Source: Pleomorphomonas koreensis DSM 23070 (GTDB taxonomy: Bacteria > Pseudomonadota > Alphaproteobacteria > Rhizobiales > Pleomorphomonadaceae). From it: 64,000 nt of DNA. This document shows, one piece after another, positions 28,924 through 39,216 of this stretch. The notes under the pieces are model-generated. The model did not search any database. It was not told the DNA's origin and saw nothing but the letters and a program-made list of their open reading frames with translations. Each line of letters begins with the position of its first letter. Within the stretch, counting starts at the first letter, position 1. The stretch covers positions 124,001 to 188,000 of the forward strand of contig NZ_AULH01000005.1 of NCBI RefSeq assembly GCF_000425185.1, written 5' to 3'. A program made the translations under genes and the position numbers.

Positions 28924-29814
28924 TCACTCGGCGGCGAGACTCAGCGCCTGATCGGCGGCGAGGTTGCCGAGCGAGGTGACGATGTGCTTGGCGAGCGCCT
29001 CGTGGATCGGGCTCTTGGCGTGCTCGGCCCTGAGGAGGCCGATCTCGGCCGGCTCCAGATCCGGGAAGCCCTCGCGCAGGCCGAGGATGCGCATGTTGGC
29101 CTTGAGCGCGCTTTCCGGCAGCACCGAAACCGCCAGCCCGGCCAGCACGGCGCCCGACAGCGCCAGCGCGGCGCTGGAGATATAGGCGACGCGGAAGCGC
29201 CGGCCCTCGCGGTCGAGGGCGCGGACGACGTTGGCGCGCCAGCAGCAGTCGTCGGGACCGAGAGCCAGCGGCACCGGATCGAGTTCGTGGACGCTGTGAT
29301 CGCGCGAGCCGACCCAGTACAGCGGCTCGCGGCGGATCACCTCGCCGCGCAGCGAGCCGTAATAGCCGTGGTTGATGATGCCGAGGTCGAGCCGGCCGTC
29401 GCGGATCATGTCGGAGACGGTGACCGAGCGCTGGCACTCGACGGTGATCTCGATCATCGGATTGATGCGCGAGAAGCCGGCCAGCACCGGCGGCAGCAGC
29501 CGGTCGGCGTAGTCGTCGGGGATGCCGAGCCGCACCGAGCCGGTCAGGCCGGGGTCCTCGAAGGCGGCCAGCGTCTCGTCATTGAGGCGGATGAGGCGCC
29601 GCGCGTATTCGAGCAGCCGCCGACCGTCCTCGGTGAGGCGGCTCTGGCGGCCGTCGCGCGAGAAGATCGGCTTGCCCACCCTATCCTCCAGGCGCCGCAT
29701 CTGCATGGAGACGGCCGACTGCGTCTTGTGAACGACGTCGGCGGCGGCCGTGAACGACCCCACCTCGGCGATGGCGACGAAAGTCCGGAGCTGATCGAGG
29801 TCGAGTACGTTCAT
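28924..29814 (-). CDS. LysR-family transcriptional regulator
   Basis: A 296-residue protein with the LysR helix-turn-helix (DQLRTFVAIAEVGSFTAAAD, then KTQSAVSMQMRRLEDRV) and a C-terminal LysR substrate-binding domain beginning near residue 95 (GSVRLGIPDDYADRLLPPVL). ATG 29814 gives the usual N-terminus MNVLDLDQL. It is convergent with the LysE exporter and divergent from DUF1127. LysR regulators usually act on divergent or adjacent genes, so either unit may be the target. Confidence 0.92.
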   Translation of the reverse strand: MNVLDLDQLRTFVAIAEVGSFTAAADVVHKTQSAVSMQMRRLEDRVGKPIFSRDGRQSRLTEDGRRLLEYARRLIRLNDETLAAFEDPGLTGSVRLGIPDDYADRLLPPVLAGFSRINPMIEITVECQRSVTVSDMIRDGRLDLGIINHGYYGSLRGEVIRREPLYWVGSRDHSVHELDPVPLALGPDDCCWRANVVRALDREGRRFRVAYISSAALALSGAVLAGLAVSVLPESALKANMRILGLREGFPDLEPAEIGLLRAEHAKSPIHEALAKHIVTSLGNLAADQALSLAAE

Positions 29815-29919
29815 CTTCAACGATCCTGATGGATGGCCGGCCAACGACGCAGAAAGAGCATTGCCGCCGGTTTTCGGGTGGCGATCCATCGCCGGCCCTG
29901 ATCATATGGTGTCAGGATA

Positions 29920-29929
29920 TTGATATCAA
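29920..29929. promoter_or_regulatory. TTGATATCAA palindrome, upstream of lysR
   Basis: A perfect 10-bp palindrome 106 bases before lysR and 160 before the DUF1127 gene. It resembles the half-sites of FNR boxes but lacks their four-base spacer. Function is speculative. Confidence 0.3.
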
Positions 29930-30088
29930 GTTTCTTCATGGAAAGCATCAAAAACATGCGTTGGACTGATTGATAGCCCCATGAGATAAATCCACTATCG
30001 AAATGGTGCAGCACCGTTCCTATTTCAGTAACGCAAGGCTGCTATGTTCTGCCCATAGGGCATCTGGAAGTTCGCAGGAGCCAAGAGA

Positions 30089-30430
30089 ATGACACTGATC
30101 CTCGATCATGCGTCCTCAAGCCGCGCCTCCTCCCATGGTCTCGTCCACGAGGCGCTGCGCCTCGCCGGCGCTGCTTTCAAGCGCCTTGGCGCGCTGATTG
30201 CCGCGGAAATCGACCGTCGGCAGACCATGCACCTCCTGGAGTTCGACGCGCACGCGCTGAAGGACATGGGCATTTCCCACTCCGACGTGGAAGGTGCGCT
30301 GCTGGTTCCGATCAACCGCAAGCCGAGCCATGCCCTGGCCGCCCGCCGTGCCGAAGCCCGCCGCGCCGAGCATGCCAAAGCCCTGGAGGCCGCCGCCGCC
30401 CTTCGGGACGAACACGTACGTATTTCATAA
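30089..30430 (+). CDS. DUF1127-family small protein, first copy
   Basis: A 113-residue basic protein; the DUF1127 motif is LLEFDAHALKDMGISHSDVEGAL at about residues 48-70, preceded by a short helix and followed by a basic, alanine-rich tail. DUF1127 proteins are abundant in Hyphomicrobiales, and some bind RNA or affect phosphate/carbon metabolism; the function of this one is not known. A second member follows after a probable terminator. The leader before the ATG has AGGAGCC at good spacing. Confidence 0.82.
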   Translation: MTLILDHASSSRASSHGLVHEALRLAGAAFKRLGALIAAEIDRRQTMHLLEFDAHALKDMGISHSDVEGALLVPINRKPSHALAARRAEARRAEHAKALEAAAALRDEHVRIS

Positions 30431-30492
30431 GAGACCGGCATCGGTCCGGCCGAAAGCATTCGTCGGACTTATGGACAGGTAAATGAAATACT

Positions 30493-30523
30493 AACGGGGC
30501 TTCCAGGCGGAGCCCCGTTGTTG
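30493..30523 (+). terminator. Hairpin after the first DUF1127 gene
   Basis: A 9-bp perfect stem (30493-30501 with 30511-30519), nine-base loop, then GTTG. It could be a terminator or processing hairpin; the T-tract is short. Confidence 0.6.
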
Positions 30524-30604
30524 CCTTCACCCCTAGCCCCTCAACCCCTGACCCAGACGCACCAAGCGCCAAACCATCCTCCAGCCCCTTCAATGGAGCC
30601 GATC

Positions 30605-30946
30605 ATGTCCACGACCCTCGCGTCCAACACCCACGCCGCCGCCTCCGTCACGACGTCCGCCTCGCTGGTGCGCGCCGCTGCCGAGCGAATTGCGTTCGTT
30701 GCGAAGGCTCTGGTCAATCGCTGGATGGCCAGGCAACTTTGCGACTTCACCGATTACGAGCTGGCGGATATCGGCCTCAGCCGATCCGACCTCAAACAGG
30801 CTCTCGACGGCCCGGTCTATGCCGATCCGTCGCTGCGCCTGGCCGCCATCGCCCGCGGCAATTCGGTGAACATGCGCAGCGTCGTCGTGCATCGCCGCGT
30901 AGAGAGCGCGGAGTTCACGCCATTGGTCAGGGGGAGGGAAGAATGA
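30605..30946 (+). CDS. DUF1127-family small protein, second copy
   Basis: Also 113 residues, but unrelated at the ends to the first copy. Its DUF1127 motif is LCDFTDYELADIGLSRSDLKQAL at about residues 43-65. The start at 30605 is favoured by a TGGAG site; 30593 is an alternative. The stop overlaps the start of a YHS-like gene (ATGA), so the two are coupled. The local repeat of a DUF1127 gene suggests stacking of small RNA-binding-type proteins here. Confidence 0.82.
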   Translation: MSTTLASNTHAAASVTTSASLVRAAAERIAFVAKALVNRWMARQLCDFTDYELADIGLSRSDLKQALDGPVYADPSLRLAAIARGNSVNMRSVVVHRRVESAEFTPLVRGREE

Positions 30947-31179
30947 TCGCGCCAAGACTGGAAGACTGCGTCAACGATCTCTGCCCGCTCACCCGCCGCC
31001 CCGTCAGCCCCGACGCCCTGACCTTCTACAAGGGCAAGGTGGTCGGCTTTGCCGACCGGCAGGCGCGTGACACCTTCCTCGCCGCCATGCTGGCCTTCGA
31101 GACAGCCATCCAGCCGCCGCCGGAGGTGCGCTATTCCAAGCCGCTCAGGAAGCGGGAGAAGGAACTCGAAGCGGCCTGA
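30943..31179 (+). CDS. Small YHS-like cytoplasmic protein
   Basis: A 78-residue protein whose N-terminal half reads [20 protein letters not shown], followed by [12 protein letters not shown], similar in layout to YHS domains (CPVCG, then KGK and F..C...F). The second cysteine position of the metal-binding YHS is not retained, so metal binding is doubtful. It overlaps the second DUF1127 gene by four bases and ends before a strong terminator. No function is known. Confidence 0.7.
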   Translation: MIAPRLEDCVNDLCPLTRRPVSPDALTFYKGKVVGFADRQARDTFLAAMLAFETAIQPPPEVRYSKPLRKREKELEAA

Positions 31180-31291
31180 GGCCGCCTTTCCTCCAGCGGA
31201 CGCGCCGTCCTCCGGGCGCGCCGCTCCATGGGTCCGGAGCCCGTCTCCCCTGTCCGGACCCCAGCCATCCCGGCCCCCTGCCGGATCACCT

Positions 31292-31322
31292 GGCGGCGTC
31301 GCAAGGCGCCGCCTCTTTTTTT
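31292..31322 (+). terminator. Intrinsic terminator before rsmE
   Basis: A 7-bp GGCGGCG/CGCCGCC stem (31292-31298 with 31307-31313), eight-base loop and a strong T-run (TCTTTTTTTA). It closes the DUF1127-YHS unit. Confidence 0.9.
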
Positions 31323-31352
31323 ATCATTGAAGGCCGTGCTATCGACGTCGGC

Positions 31353-32096
31353 ATGGCCCATTCCGATTTCCGCACGCCGCGCGTCTTCGTGGCGACGCCG
31401 CTCGACGGCGCGCCCGTCGCCTTCGATCGCGACCAGAGCAACTATCTCCTCAACGTGCTGCGCCTCCGCGACGGCGACGAGGTGCTGGTGTTCGACGGCC
31501 GCAACGGCGAATGGCGCGGCCGCCTCGCCGCCGCCGGCAAGCGGGCAGCGGGGCTCACAGACATCCGCCTCAGCCGGCCGCAGCCGCCGGCGCCCGACCT
31601 TCTCTACCTGTTCGCGCCGCTGAAGCACGCCCGGCTCGACTACATGGTGCAGAAGGCCGTCGAGATGGGCGTCGGCCGGATGCGGCCGGTGCTGACGCAA
31701 CACACCCAGGCGAGCCGCGTCAACCTCGACCGGATGCGCGCCAACGTCGTCGAGGCGGCCGAGCAATGCGGCGTGCTGCACGTGCCCGCCGTCGAGGACG
31801 AGGAGAAGCTCGACCGGGCGCTCGCCCGTTTTGCGGCGGACGAGCCGGGCCGGCGGCTGATCTTCTGCGACGAGGGCGAGGACAGCACCAATCCGCTTCC
31901 CGCCCTGTCGGCGCTGCCGCGCGGACCGCTCGCCGTGCTGATCGGACCGGAAGGCGGCTTCTCCGACGACGAGCGGCGCACCCTGCGCTGCCAACCCTTC
32001 GTCACGGCGATTCCCCTGGGGCCGCGCATCCTGCGCGCCGACACGGCGGCTGTGGCGGCGCTCTCCGTCATCCAGGCGACGCTCGGCGACTGGTAG
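31353..32096 (+). CDS. rsmE: 16S rRNA (uracil(1498)-N(3))-methyltransferase
   Basis: SAM-dependent SPOUT methyltransferase that methylates U1498 of 16S rRNA. The 247-residue protein has RsmE features: [13 protein letters not shown] and [19 protein letters not shown] in the N-terminal PUA-like domain, then [15 protein letters not shown] and [19 protein letters not shown] for the knotted SAM-binding site. It directly precedes gshA, a gene order typical of Hyphomicrobiales. Confidence 0.96.
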   Translation: MAHSDFRTPRVFVATPLDGAPVAFDRDQSNYLLNVLRLRDGDEVLVFDGRNGEWRGRLAAAGKRAAGLTDIRLSRPQPPAPDLLYLFAPLKHARLDYMVQKAVEMGVGRMRPVLTQHTQASRVNLDRMRANVVEAAEQCGVLHVPAVEDEEKLDRALARFAADEPGRRLIFCDEGEDSTNPLPALSALPRGPLAVLIGPEGGFSDDERRTLRCQPFVTAIPLGPRILRADTAAVAALSVIQATLGDW

Positions 32097-32159
32097 CCCT
32101 GCTGACGCGATCACGTTCCGGCGAGCAGCAAAAACGTTTCCCGCCGGCCGCCCTCCGGC

Positions 32160-32171
32160 GATTGATCAATC
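32160..32171. promoter_or_regulatory. Perfect 12-bp palindrome before gshA
   Basis: GATTGATCAATC lies 46 bases before the gshA start. It is fully self-complementary and may be a regulator site; I know of no matching regulator. Confidence 0.35.
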
Positions 32172-32217
32172 CTTGCCGGACGGCTAGTTTGCCGCCCAAT
32201 CCTCGGGGAGCCCATCC

Positions 32218-33606
32218 ATGGCGCGAGACACGTCCGACACCACGCCCGTCACTTCCGTCGCCGATCTTGCCGAGCGGATCGCCGGCGGCTGCAAACCGAA
32301 GGCGCGCTGGCGGATCGGCACCGAGCACGAGAAGGTCGGCTTCCGCAAGTTCAGCCACGCGCCCGTGCCCTATGCAGGGGCCGGCGGCATCCGCCAACTG
32401 CTCGAAGGCATGGAAGGACTGCTCGGCTGGCAGCCGATCGTCGATCAGGACCGGCCGATCGGCCTTGTCGACCCGACGCACGGCGGCGCCATCAGCCTGG
32501 AGCCCGGCGGCCAGTTCGAACTTTCCGGCGCGCCGCTCGACAACCTGCACCAGACCGCCACCGAGTTGCAGGCGCACATGATGCAAGTGCTGGAGATCGC
32601 CACGCCGCTCAGGATCGGCTTCCTCGCCCTCGGCGCCAGCCCGGTCTGGCCGCTCAGCGACACGCCGGTGATGCCGAAGTCGCGCTACGCCATCATGGCC
32701 GACTACATGCCGACGGTGGGCACGCGCGGGCTCGACATGATGTTCCGTACTGCCACGGTGCAGGTCAACCTCGACTTCGCCTCCGAAGCCGACATGATCA
32801 GGAAGATGCGGGTGTCGATCGCCCTGCAGCCGATCGCCACGGCGCTGTTCGCCAACTCGCCCTATCTCGACGGCAAGGCTACGGGCCGTCTCTCCGAGCG
32901 CTCGGAGATCTGGCGCGACACCGACAACGCCCGCGCCGGCATGATTCCCTTCGTGTTCGACGACGGCTTCGGCTTCGAGCGCTACGTCGAGTGGGCGCTC
33001 GACGTTCCCATGTATTTCGTCAAGCGCGGTGACATCTATCACCGCGCCACCGACGTCACCTTCCGGCAGTTCATGGCCGGCGCCTTGCGCGACCGTCTGC
33101 CCGGCGTCGAGCCGACCGTCGGCGACTGGGACAATCACCTCGGCACGCTGTTCCCGGAGGTGCGGCTCAAGCGCTATCTGGAAATGCGCGGCGCCGATTC
33201 CGGCTCCACCGCCCATATCCTGGCGCTGCCGGCCTTCTGGGTCGGCCTGCTCTACGACGAGGCGGCGCTCGACGCCGCCTGGGACCTGGTCAAGGACTGG
33301 ACCACCGAGGAGCGGCAGCGCCTGCGCGACGACGTGCCGGCGCTGGCGCTGAAGGCGGAAATCGGCGGCCGCACGGTGCGCGACATCGGCCGCCAGGTGG
33401 TGGCGCTGTCGCGGGCCGGCCTTGCCCGCCGCGCCCGTCTCAACCGCTGCGGCCAGGACGAGACCGGCTATCTCCGTCCGCTCGACATCATCCTCGAGCG
33501 CGGCAAGACCGAGGCCGAGGTGCTGCTCGAAAAGTTCGGCGACAACCTCGACGGCATCTTCTGCGCCCTCGACATGCAGCCGATGGGCGACCTCGGCTGC
33601 CTCTGA
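32218..33606 (+). CDS. gshA: Glutamate--cysteine ligase, plant/alphaproteobacterial type
   Basis: First enzyme of glutathione synthesis: ATP-dependent joining of glutamate and cysteine. At 462 residues it belongs to the GCS2-like family of plants and Alphaproteobacteria. Visible motifs are WRIGTEHEKVGF near residue 31, ISLEPGGQFELSGAPL near residue 91 and MMFRTATVQVNLDFASE near residue 175. The gene follows rsmE after 121 bases and is probably its own transcription unit. Confidence 0.95.
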   Translation: MARDTSDTTPVTSVADLAERIAGGCKPKARWRIGTEHEKVGFRKFSHAPVPYAGAGGIRQLLEGMEGLLGWQPIVDQDRPIGLVDPTHGGAISLEPGGQFELSGAPLDNLHQTATELQAHMMQVLEIATPLRIGFLALGASPVWPLSDTPVMPKSRYAIMADYMPTVGTRGLDMMFRTATVQVNLDFASEADMIRKMRVSIALQPIATALFANSPYLDGKATGRLSERSEIWRDTDNARAGMIPFVFDDGFGFERYVEWALDVPMYFVKRGDIYHRATDVTFRQFMAGALRDRLPGVEPTVGDWDNHLGTLFPEVRLKRYLEMRGADSGSTAHILALPAFWVGLLYDEAALDAAWDLVKDWTTEERQRLRDDVPALALKAEIGGRTVRDIGRQVVALSRAGLARRARLNRCGQDETGYLRPLDIILERGKTEAEVLLEKFGDNLDGIFCALDMQPMGDLGCL

Positions 33607-33618
33607 CCCTCAATCGGG

Positions 33619-35061
33619 ATGCCAGCCGTGACCGAAGCTCGTTCCAACGCCGCCGAATACACGGTTTCGGAAATCTCCTTCGCCCTCAAGCGGACGGTCG
33701 AGGACCAGTTCGGCTTCGTGCGGGTGCGCGGCGAGATTTCCGGCTATCGCGGGCCCCATTCCTCGGGCCACGCCTATTTCGCGCTGAAGGACGAGAACGC
33801 CCGCATCGAGGCGGTCGTCTGGCGCGGCGTGTTCGGCCGGCTGCGCTTCAAGCCGGAAGAAGGCATGGAGGTGATCGCCACCGGCAAGCTCACCACCTAT
33901 CCCAATTCGTCCAAGTACCAGATCGTCATCGACGCGCTGGAGCCGGCCGGCGCCGGCGCGCTGATGGCTCTCCTCGAGGAACGCAAGCGCAAGCTCGCCG
34001 CCGAGGGTCTGTTCGACGCCGGCCGCAAGCAGCTTCTCCCCTACCTGCCGCGCGTCGTCGGCGTCGTCACCTCGCCGACCGGCGCCGTCATCCGCGACAT
34101 CCTGCACCGCCTCGCCGATCGCTTTCCCGTACACGTGCTGGTCTGGCCGGTTAAGGTGCAGGGCGAGGGCTGCGGCGACGAGGTGGCGGCCGGCATCGCC
34201 GGCTTCAACGCGCTTTCCGGGGACGGGCCGATTCCCCGGCCGGACGTGATCATCGTGGCACGCGGCGGCGGCAGCCTCGAGGACCTCTGGGGTTTCAACG
34301 ACGAGGCGGTGGTGCGCGCCGCCGCCGCGAGCGACATTCCGCTGGTCTCGGCGGTCGGCCACGAGACCGACTGGACGCTGATCGATCTTGCCGCCGACGT
34401 CAGGGCGCCGACGCCGACCGGCGCCGCCGAGATGGTGGTGCCGGTGCGCCGCGAACTGCTCGACCGCGTCGACGACCTCGGCCGCCGGCTGACCGGCGCC
34501 GGCCTCCGGGCGATCGACCTCCGGCGGACACGGCTTGTCGCCGCCGCCCGCGCCCTGCCGCGCGCCGCCGACATCCTCGCCCTGCCGCGCCAGCGCTTCG
34601 ACAGCGCTGCCAACGCCCTGCCCAAGGCGCTTTCCGCCAACACCACCCTGCACGCCCGCCGCTTCGAGCGAGTGGCGGCCCGTCTCACGCCGCAGAGCCT
34701 CCTCAGGACGCAAGGCCAGCTCGGTGAGCGCCTGTCGGTTCTCGCGGCGCGCGGCAACCGGGCGGTGGCCGAGTTGATCGCCCGCCGGCGGGCACGGCTC
34801 GATCAGGTGGCGTCGGTGTTCGACGCGGTCAACCACCGGGCGACACTGCGGCGCGGCTATGCTCTGGTGCGCGACAGCGACGGCCATCCGGTATTCCGGG
34901 CCGATGGCCTTGCGGCCGGCGCGGCGATCGACATCGAGTTCGCCGATGGCCGGATCGGCGCCCGCGTCGGCGACGGCGCGCCGCCTCCGGCCGAGCCGAA
35001 GCCGACGCCTCGCCGCGGCAGGGGCAAACCCGAACCGGACGATCAGGGCAATCTCTTCTGA
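33619..35061 (+). CDS. xseA: Exodeoxyribonuclease VII large subunit
   Basis: The 480-residue XseA subunit of the single-strand DNA exonuclease. An OB-fold (about 20-120: [20 protein letters not shown]) precedes the catalytic domain with [34 protein letters not shown] and [18 protein letters not shown]. The central coiled coil and C-terminal tail are present. The partner xseB is not in this window. It begins 13 bases after gshA, so it may be cotranscribed. Confidence 0.96.
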   Translation: MPAVTEARSNAAEYTVSEISFALKRTVEDQFGFVRVRGEISGYRGPHSSGHAYFALKDENARIEAVVWRGVFGRLRFKPEEGMEVIATGKLTTYPNSSKYQIVIDALEPAGAGALMALLEERKRKLAAEGLFDAGRKQLLPYLPRVVGVVTSPTGAVIRDILHRLADRFPVHVLVWPVKVQGEGCGDEVAAGIAGFNALSGDGPIPRPDVIIVARGGGSLEDLWGFNDEAVVRAAAASDIPLVSAVGHETDWTLIDLAADVRAPTPTGAAEMVVPVRRELLDRVDDLGRRLTGAGLRAIDLRRTRLVAAARALPRAADILALPRQRFDSAANALPKALSANTTLHARRFERVAARLTPQSLLRTQGQLGERLSVLAARGNRAVAELIARRRARLDQVASVFDAVNHRATLRRGYALVRDSDGHPVFRADGLAAGAAIDIEFADGRIGARVGDGAPPPAEPKPTPRRGRGKPEPDDQGNLF

Positions 35062-35071
35062 AACTGTTGCC

Positions 35072-36700
35072 TCAGGCCGAGCGCATCCGGCCGTCGCCGT
35101 ATTCCACCGGCTGACGGGCGACGACGACGCGGTTGCGGCCGGCGCGCTTGGCGGCGTAGACCGCCTTGTCGGCCTGCTGCAGCATCTGCGCGAAGGACGA
35201 GGCGGTGTCCGGATAGGCCGAGATGCCGGCCGAGAAGGTGATCTCCGCCGCCCCCTGGCCGGTTCCGACCGGATGGGCACGGATCAGCGCCCGCCAAGCC
35301 TCGGCGCGGGCGCGCGCCTCGTCGATGTCGCAGTCGGGCATCAGCACCAGGAATTCCTCGCCGCCGGTGCGCACCGCCACCTCGCCGGGACGCAGCGACC
35401 GGGCGAGGATGGCGGCCATCGCCACCAGCGCATCGTCGCCGGCCTTGTGGCCATAGGTGTCGTTGAGCCGCTTGAAATGGTCGAGATCGAGCGACACGGC
35501 GACCAGCGGCCGGCCGGTGACGTCGGCGTGCTTGACCAGCCGGCAGGCGATCTCATCGAGAATGCGCCGGTTGTTGAGGCCGGTCAGGCTGTCGCGGTGG
35601 GCCATCTCGTGCAGTTGCTCCTGCAGGCGCAGATTGGCCTCGAGGCGCTCCTCCATCAGTCGCGCCGACAGGCGCAGGCTCTCGTGGACGCAGAGATAGT
35701 CGGTGATGTCGCGCAGCACATAGGCGAAGCTCTGGGCGCGGCGGCCGGTCTCGATGACCACGGTGCGCACCTCGTAGGTGCGATTCCCCCGGCTCCAGCG
35801 CCGCACCAGTTCGCGGCCCTCGAGCAGGCTGGTCTGGTCGACGGGGCCAAAGCCGGCATCGAGGTCCGAGAGCCGCCGGCCGATCAGCGGGCCGTCGTCG
35901 AGGATCGTCTGCGTCGCGGCGTTGGCCTCGACGATCAGCCCGTTCTCCGACACCACCAGGATGCCGTCGGGATGGGCGGCGATCACCGCCCTGAGGGCGA
36001 CGGGCGCCAGCGACAGGAAGCGGTTGCGGCTGATCAGCATGTTGTAGACCAGCGGCATGATGCCGAGGGCGAGCGGCGTCGGGTCGAAGCCGAAGGCATG
36101 CAGGCTGCTGAGGTTGTAGGCGGCGTTGGCCGCCCAGGGCGCCGCGGCGACGATCAGCAGGCCGGCGAACTGGCCGCGATGGCGCGGCGGCGCCTGGATG
36201 GCCGCCCACAGCGTCCGCAGCGTCGTCAGCGCCATGAAGAAGTAGATGGCGACCATCACCGCGAAGTACAGCGGCCCGCGCTCGTAGCGCAGCCGCCAGA
36301 GATCGTCGGCCGCCGGATCGGCAACCACCGTCGTGTAGATCAGGTGGTGCAGATCGTTGGTCACGGCGATCGTCAGCATGACGAGACCGGCGGCGATCGT
36401 GAGACCGGTGTACAGCGCGGCGTTCGGCAGGTCGGACCCGCGGGTGTAGGCCGTCATGAACAGCATCCACGAGATCGGCGTGGCGATGATGCCGTACCAG
36501 GCGAGTTCCGAGTAGAACACCTTGAGCGGCGCCGCCTCGGCGCTGACCTCGAGGATGGCGGCAACCGCCCACCAACCGCTCGACGCCATCAGCATCATAT
36601 AGTCGGTGCGCCCCGGAAAGCTGCCGATGCGCAGCGTACGCCAGGAGGTCACGGCCGTCCCGATGATCACGAGAGCCAGAATGACGGCGGCGGGCTGCAC
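35072..36700 (-). CDS. 7TM-PAS-GGDEF diguanylate cyclase
   Basis: A 542-residue membrane protein: seven N-terminal hydrophobic helices of the histidine-kinase-N-terminal 7TM type (about 1-230), a PAS-like segment (about 240-350, [19 protein letters not shown]) and a GGDEF domain (about 385-530). The catalytic loop is GGEEF ([13 protein letters not shown]), with [10 protein letters not shown] for metal. The I-site is RPGE instead of RxxD, so product inhibition may be reduced. The GTG at 36700 follows GGAG; the true start is uncertain. The gene is divergent from malate synthase. Confidence 0.85.
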   Translation of the reverse strand: MQPAAVILALVIIGTAVTSWRTLRIGSFPGRTDYMMLMASSGWWAVAAILEVSAEAAPLKVFYSELAWYGIIATPISWMLFMTAYTRGSDLPNAALYTGLTIAAGLVMLTIAVTNDLHHLIYTTVVADPAADDLWRLRYERGPLYFAVMVAIYFFMALTTLRTLWAAIQAPPRHRGQFAGLLIVAAAPWAANAAYNLSSLHAFGFDPTPLALGIMPLVYNMLISRNRFLSLAPVALRAVIAAHPDGILVVSENGLIVEANAATQTILDDGPLIGRRLSDLDAGFGPVDQTSLLEGRELVRRWSRGNRTYEVRTVVIETGRRAQSFAYVLRDITDYLCVHESLRLSARLMEERLEANLRLQEQLHEMAHRDSLTGLNNRRILDEIACRLVKHADVTGRPLVAVSLDLDHFKRLNDTYGHKAGDDALVAMAAILARSLRPGEVAVRTGGEEFLVLMPDCDIDEARARAEAWRALIRAHPVGTGQGAAEITFSAGISAYPDTASSFAQMLQQADKAVYAAKRAGRNRVVVARQPVEYGDGRMRSA

Positions 36701-36925
36701 GAGAATTCGGGCTCCGGAAGAATCGGTCGTGACGGGCGATTGCGTAATGCTATCCTGCAACTTCTTTCCAGTTGGTTTCAAGTTCCTGCATGTTTTGCCG
36801 AAAAATGCCGGGAGTCGACACCCGTGGGGACTGGACAGCGGCGGCGGCAACGGCTTTCGTTGGCGCGGGCCGTCGCCGGCATTTCCCCGCCGCCGGCCCG
36901 CCGCCGCAACCGGAACGACATCAAG

Positions 36926-39094
36926 ATGACCGCCTATCGCACGCTGAATGGCCTCAGGGTCGCCGCCAAGTTCGCCGATTTCATCGAGACGGAGGCCCTG
37001 CCCGGCACCGGGATCGACGCCAGCCGCTTCTGGACGGCGCTCGCCGACATCGTCGGCCGTTTCGGCCCGGAGAACCGCCGCCTCCTCGATAAACGCGACG
37101 ACTTGCAGCGGCAGATCGACGCCTGGCACCTCGCCCGCCCCGGCGCCATCGATGCCGCCGCCTATCGGGCCTTCCTCGAGGAGATCGGCTACCTGCTGCC
37201 CGAGCCGGCGCCGTTCACCATCGAAACCGCCGGCGTCGACCCGGAGATTTCGGAGATCGCCGGGCCGCAGCTGGTGGTGCCGGTGATGAACGCCCGCTAC
37301 GCGCTCAACGCCGCCAACGCCCGCTGGGGCAGCCTCTACGACGCCTTCTACGGCACCGACGCGCTCGGGACGCCGCCGCCGGCCGGCGGTTTCGACACCG
37401 AGCGGGCGAGAGCGGTGGTGGCGCGCGCCAAGGCGCTGCTCGACCAGGCGGCGCCGCTCGCCGAGGGTAGCCATGCCGACGTCGTCGCCTATTTCATCGC
37501 CGACGAGCGTCTCGGCGTGCGCTTTGCCGATGGCGCCGAGACCGGCCTCGCCAACCCCGCCGGCTTCGCCGGCTATCGCGGCGACTGGGAGGAGCCGGTC
37601 GGCATCATCCTGAAGCGCCACGGCCTGCATATCGACATTTCCATCGACCGCGAGAATCCGACCGGCGCCGCCGATCCGGCCGGCGTCGCCGACATCCTCC
37701 TCGAAAGCGCGCTGACCACCATCATGGACTGCGAGGACTCGGTGGCCGCCGTCGACGCCGGGGACAAGGTGGCCGTCTACCGCAACTGGCTGGGGCTGAT
37801 GCGCGGCGATCTCGAAGCGAGCTTCGTCAAGGGCGGCGCCGAGACGAAGCGCCGGCTTGCCGCCGACCGCAGCTTCATCCGCCCCGACGGTTCGGACGGA
37901 TCGCTGAAGGGCCTCAGCCTGATGCTGGTGCGCAACGTCGGCTCGCTGCTCCACACCGACGCCGTGCTCGACACGGACGGCAACGAGGTGGCGGAATGCC
38001 TTGTCGACGCGCTGGTCACCGCGGCGATCGCCCTGCACGACGTCGGGCCGGACGGCCGCCACGTCAACAGCCGCAGCGGCGCCGTCTACATCGTCAAGCC
38101 GAAGATGCACGGCCCCGAGGAGGTCGCCTTCGCCGACCGGCTGTTCGCCGCCGTGGAAGAGGTGCTCGGCCTGCCGCAGCTGACGCTGAAGATGGGCATC
38201 ATGGACGAGGAGCGACGCACCTCGGTCAACCTCCGGGCGTCGATCGAGGCGGCCAAGGCCCGCGTGTTCTTCATCAACACCGGCTTCCTCGACCGCACCG
38301 GCGACGAGATCCACACCTCGATGCTGGCCGGCCCGATGGTCAGGAAGGGCGACATCAAGTCGTCGGCCTTCCTCGCCGCCTACGAGGCCGGCAACGTCGA
38401 CGCCGGCCTGGCGCTCGGTTTCTCCGGCCGGGCCCAGATCGGCAAGGGCATGTGGGCGGCGCCCGACCGCATGGCGGCGATGCTGGCCGAGAAGATCGGC
38501 CATCCGCTGGCCGGCGCCTCCACCGCCTGGGTGCCGTCGCCGACGGCGGCGACGCTGCACGCTCTCCATTATCTCGACGTGGACGTCGCCGCCCGGCAGG
38601 CCGAACTCAAGTCCCGCGAACGCGCCTCGCTCGACGCGCTCTTGACCCCGCCGATCTCCCCGGACCGCCCGTGGAGCGCCGCCGAGATCGTCGAAGAGCT
38701 GGACAACAACGCCCAAGGGCTCCTCGGCTATGTCGTGCGCTGGATCGACCAGGGCGTCGGCTGCTCCAAGGTGCCGGACATCCACGACGTCGGGCTGATG
38801 GAGGACCGGGCGACGCTTCGCATCTCCAGCCAGCACATCGCCAACTGGCTGAAGCACGGCGTCGTCACGCGCGAGCAGGTGATGGAGACGCTGAAGCGCA
38901 TGGCCGCCGTCGTCGACCGCCAGAACGCCGGCGATCCCGCCTACCGGCCGATCGGCAACGACTTCGACAATTCGCTGGCCTTCCAGGCCGCCGTCGAGCT
39001 GATCATGACCGGCGATCGCCAGCCGAATGGATACACCGAGCCGGTGCTCACCGCGTTTCGCCGTAGGAGAAAGGTCGAGATCGCCGAGAGGTGA
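36926..39094 (+). CDS. glcB: Malate synthase G
   Basis: Glyoxylate-shunt or glycolate-pathway enzyme that condenses glyoxylate and acetyl-CoA to malate. The 722-residue length is right for the monomeric G form. Motifs include [22 protein letters not shown] [39 protein letters not shown] (with catalytic Arg/Glu-type residues) and [20 protein letters not shown]. The start ATG 36926 is preceded by GGAACGACATCAAG. No isocitrate lyase is nearby. Confidence 0.97.
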   Translation: MTAYRTLNGLRVAAKFADFIETEALPGTGIDASRFWTALADIVGRFGPENRRLLDKRDDLQRQIDAWHLARPGAIDAAAYRAFLEEIGYLLPEPAPFTIETAGVDPEISEIAGPQLVVPVMNARYALNAANARWGSLYDAFYGTDALGTPPPAGGFDTERARAVVARAKALLDQAAPLAEGSHADVVAYFIADERLGVRFADGAETGLANPAGFAGYRGDWEEPVGIILKRHGLHIDISIDRENPTGAADPAGVADILLESALTTIMDCEDSVAAVDAGDKVAVYRNWLGLMRGDLEASFVKGGAETKRRLAADRSFIRPDGSDGSLKGLSLMLVRNVGSLLHTDAVLDTDGNEVAECLVDALVTAAIALHDVGPDGRHVNSRSGAVYIVKPKMHGPEEVAFADRLFAAVEEVLGLPQLTLKMGIMDEERRTSVNLRASIEAAKARVFFINTGFLDRTGDEIHTSMLAGPMVRKGDIKSSAFLAAYEAGNVDAGLALGFSGRAQIGKGMWAAPDRMAAMLAEKIGHPLAGASTAWVPSPTAATLHALHYLDVDVAARQAELKSRERASLDALLTPPISPDRPWSAAEIVEELDNNAQGLLGYVVRWIDQGVGCSKVPDIHDVGLMEDRATLRISSQHIANWLKHGVVTREQVMETLKRMAAVVDRQNAGDPAYRPIGNDFDNSLAFQAAVELIMTGDRQPNGYTEPVLTAFRRRRKVEIAER

Positions 39095-39216
39095 ATTGAT
39101 CGGCGGCGACACCTATCTAAGGATCAGAGCCGGCGCCGGTTTTCCGTCCTCGGACAAGGTCTTGCCGCCGGCACCGGGTCGCATGGACCCAAGCGAAGCC
39201 GCTGAGGAGCGCCGCC

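Noticed and set aside
36926..39112. A minus-strand frame continuous with the diguanylate cyclase
   Set aside because: The part opposite malate synthase is shadow; the recognised protein begins near 36700.
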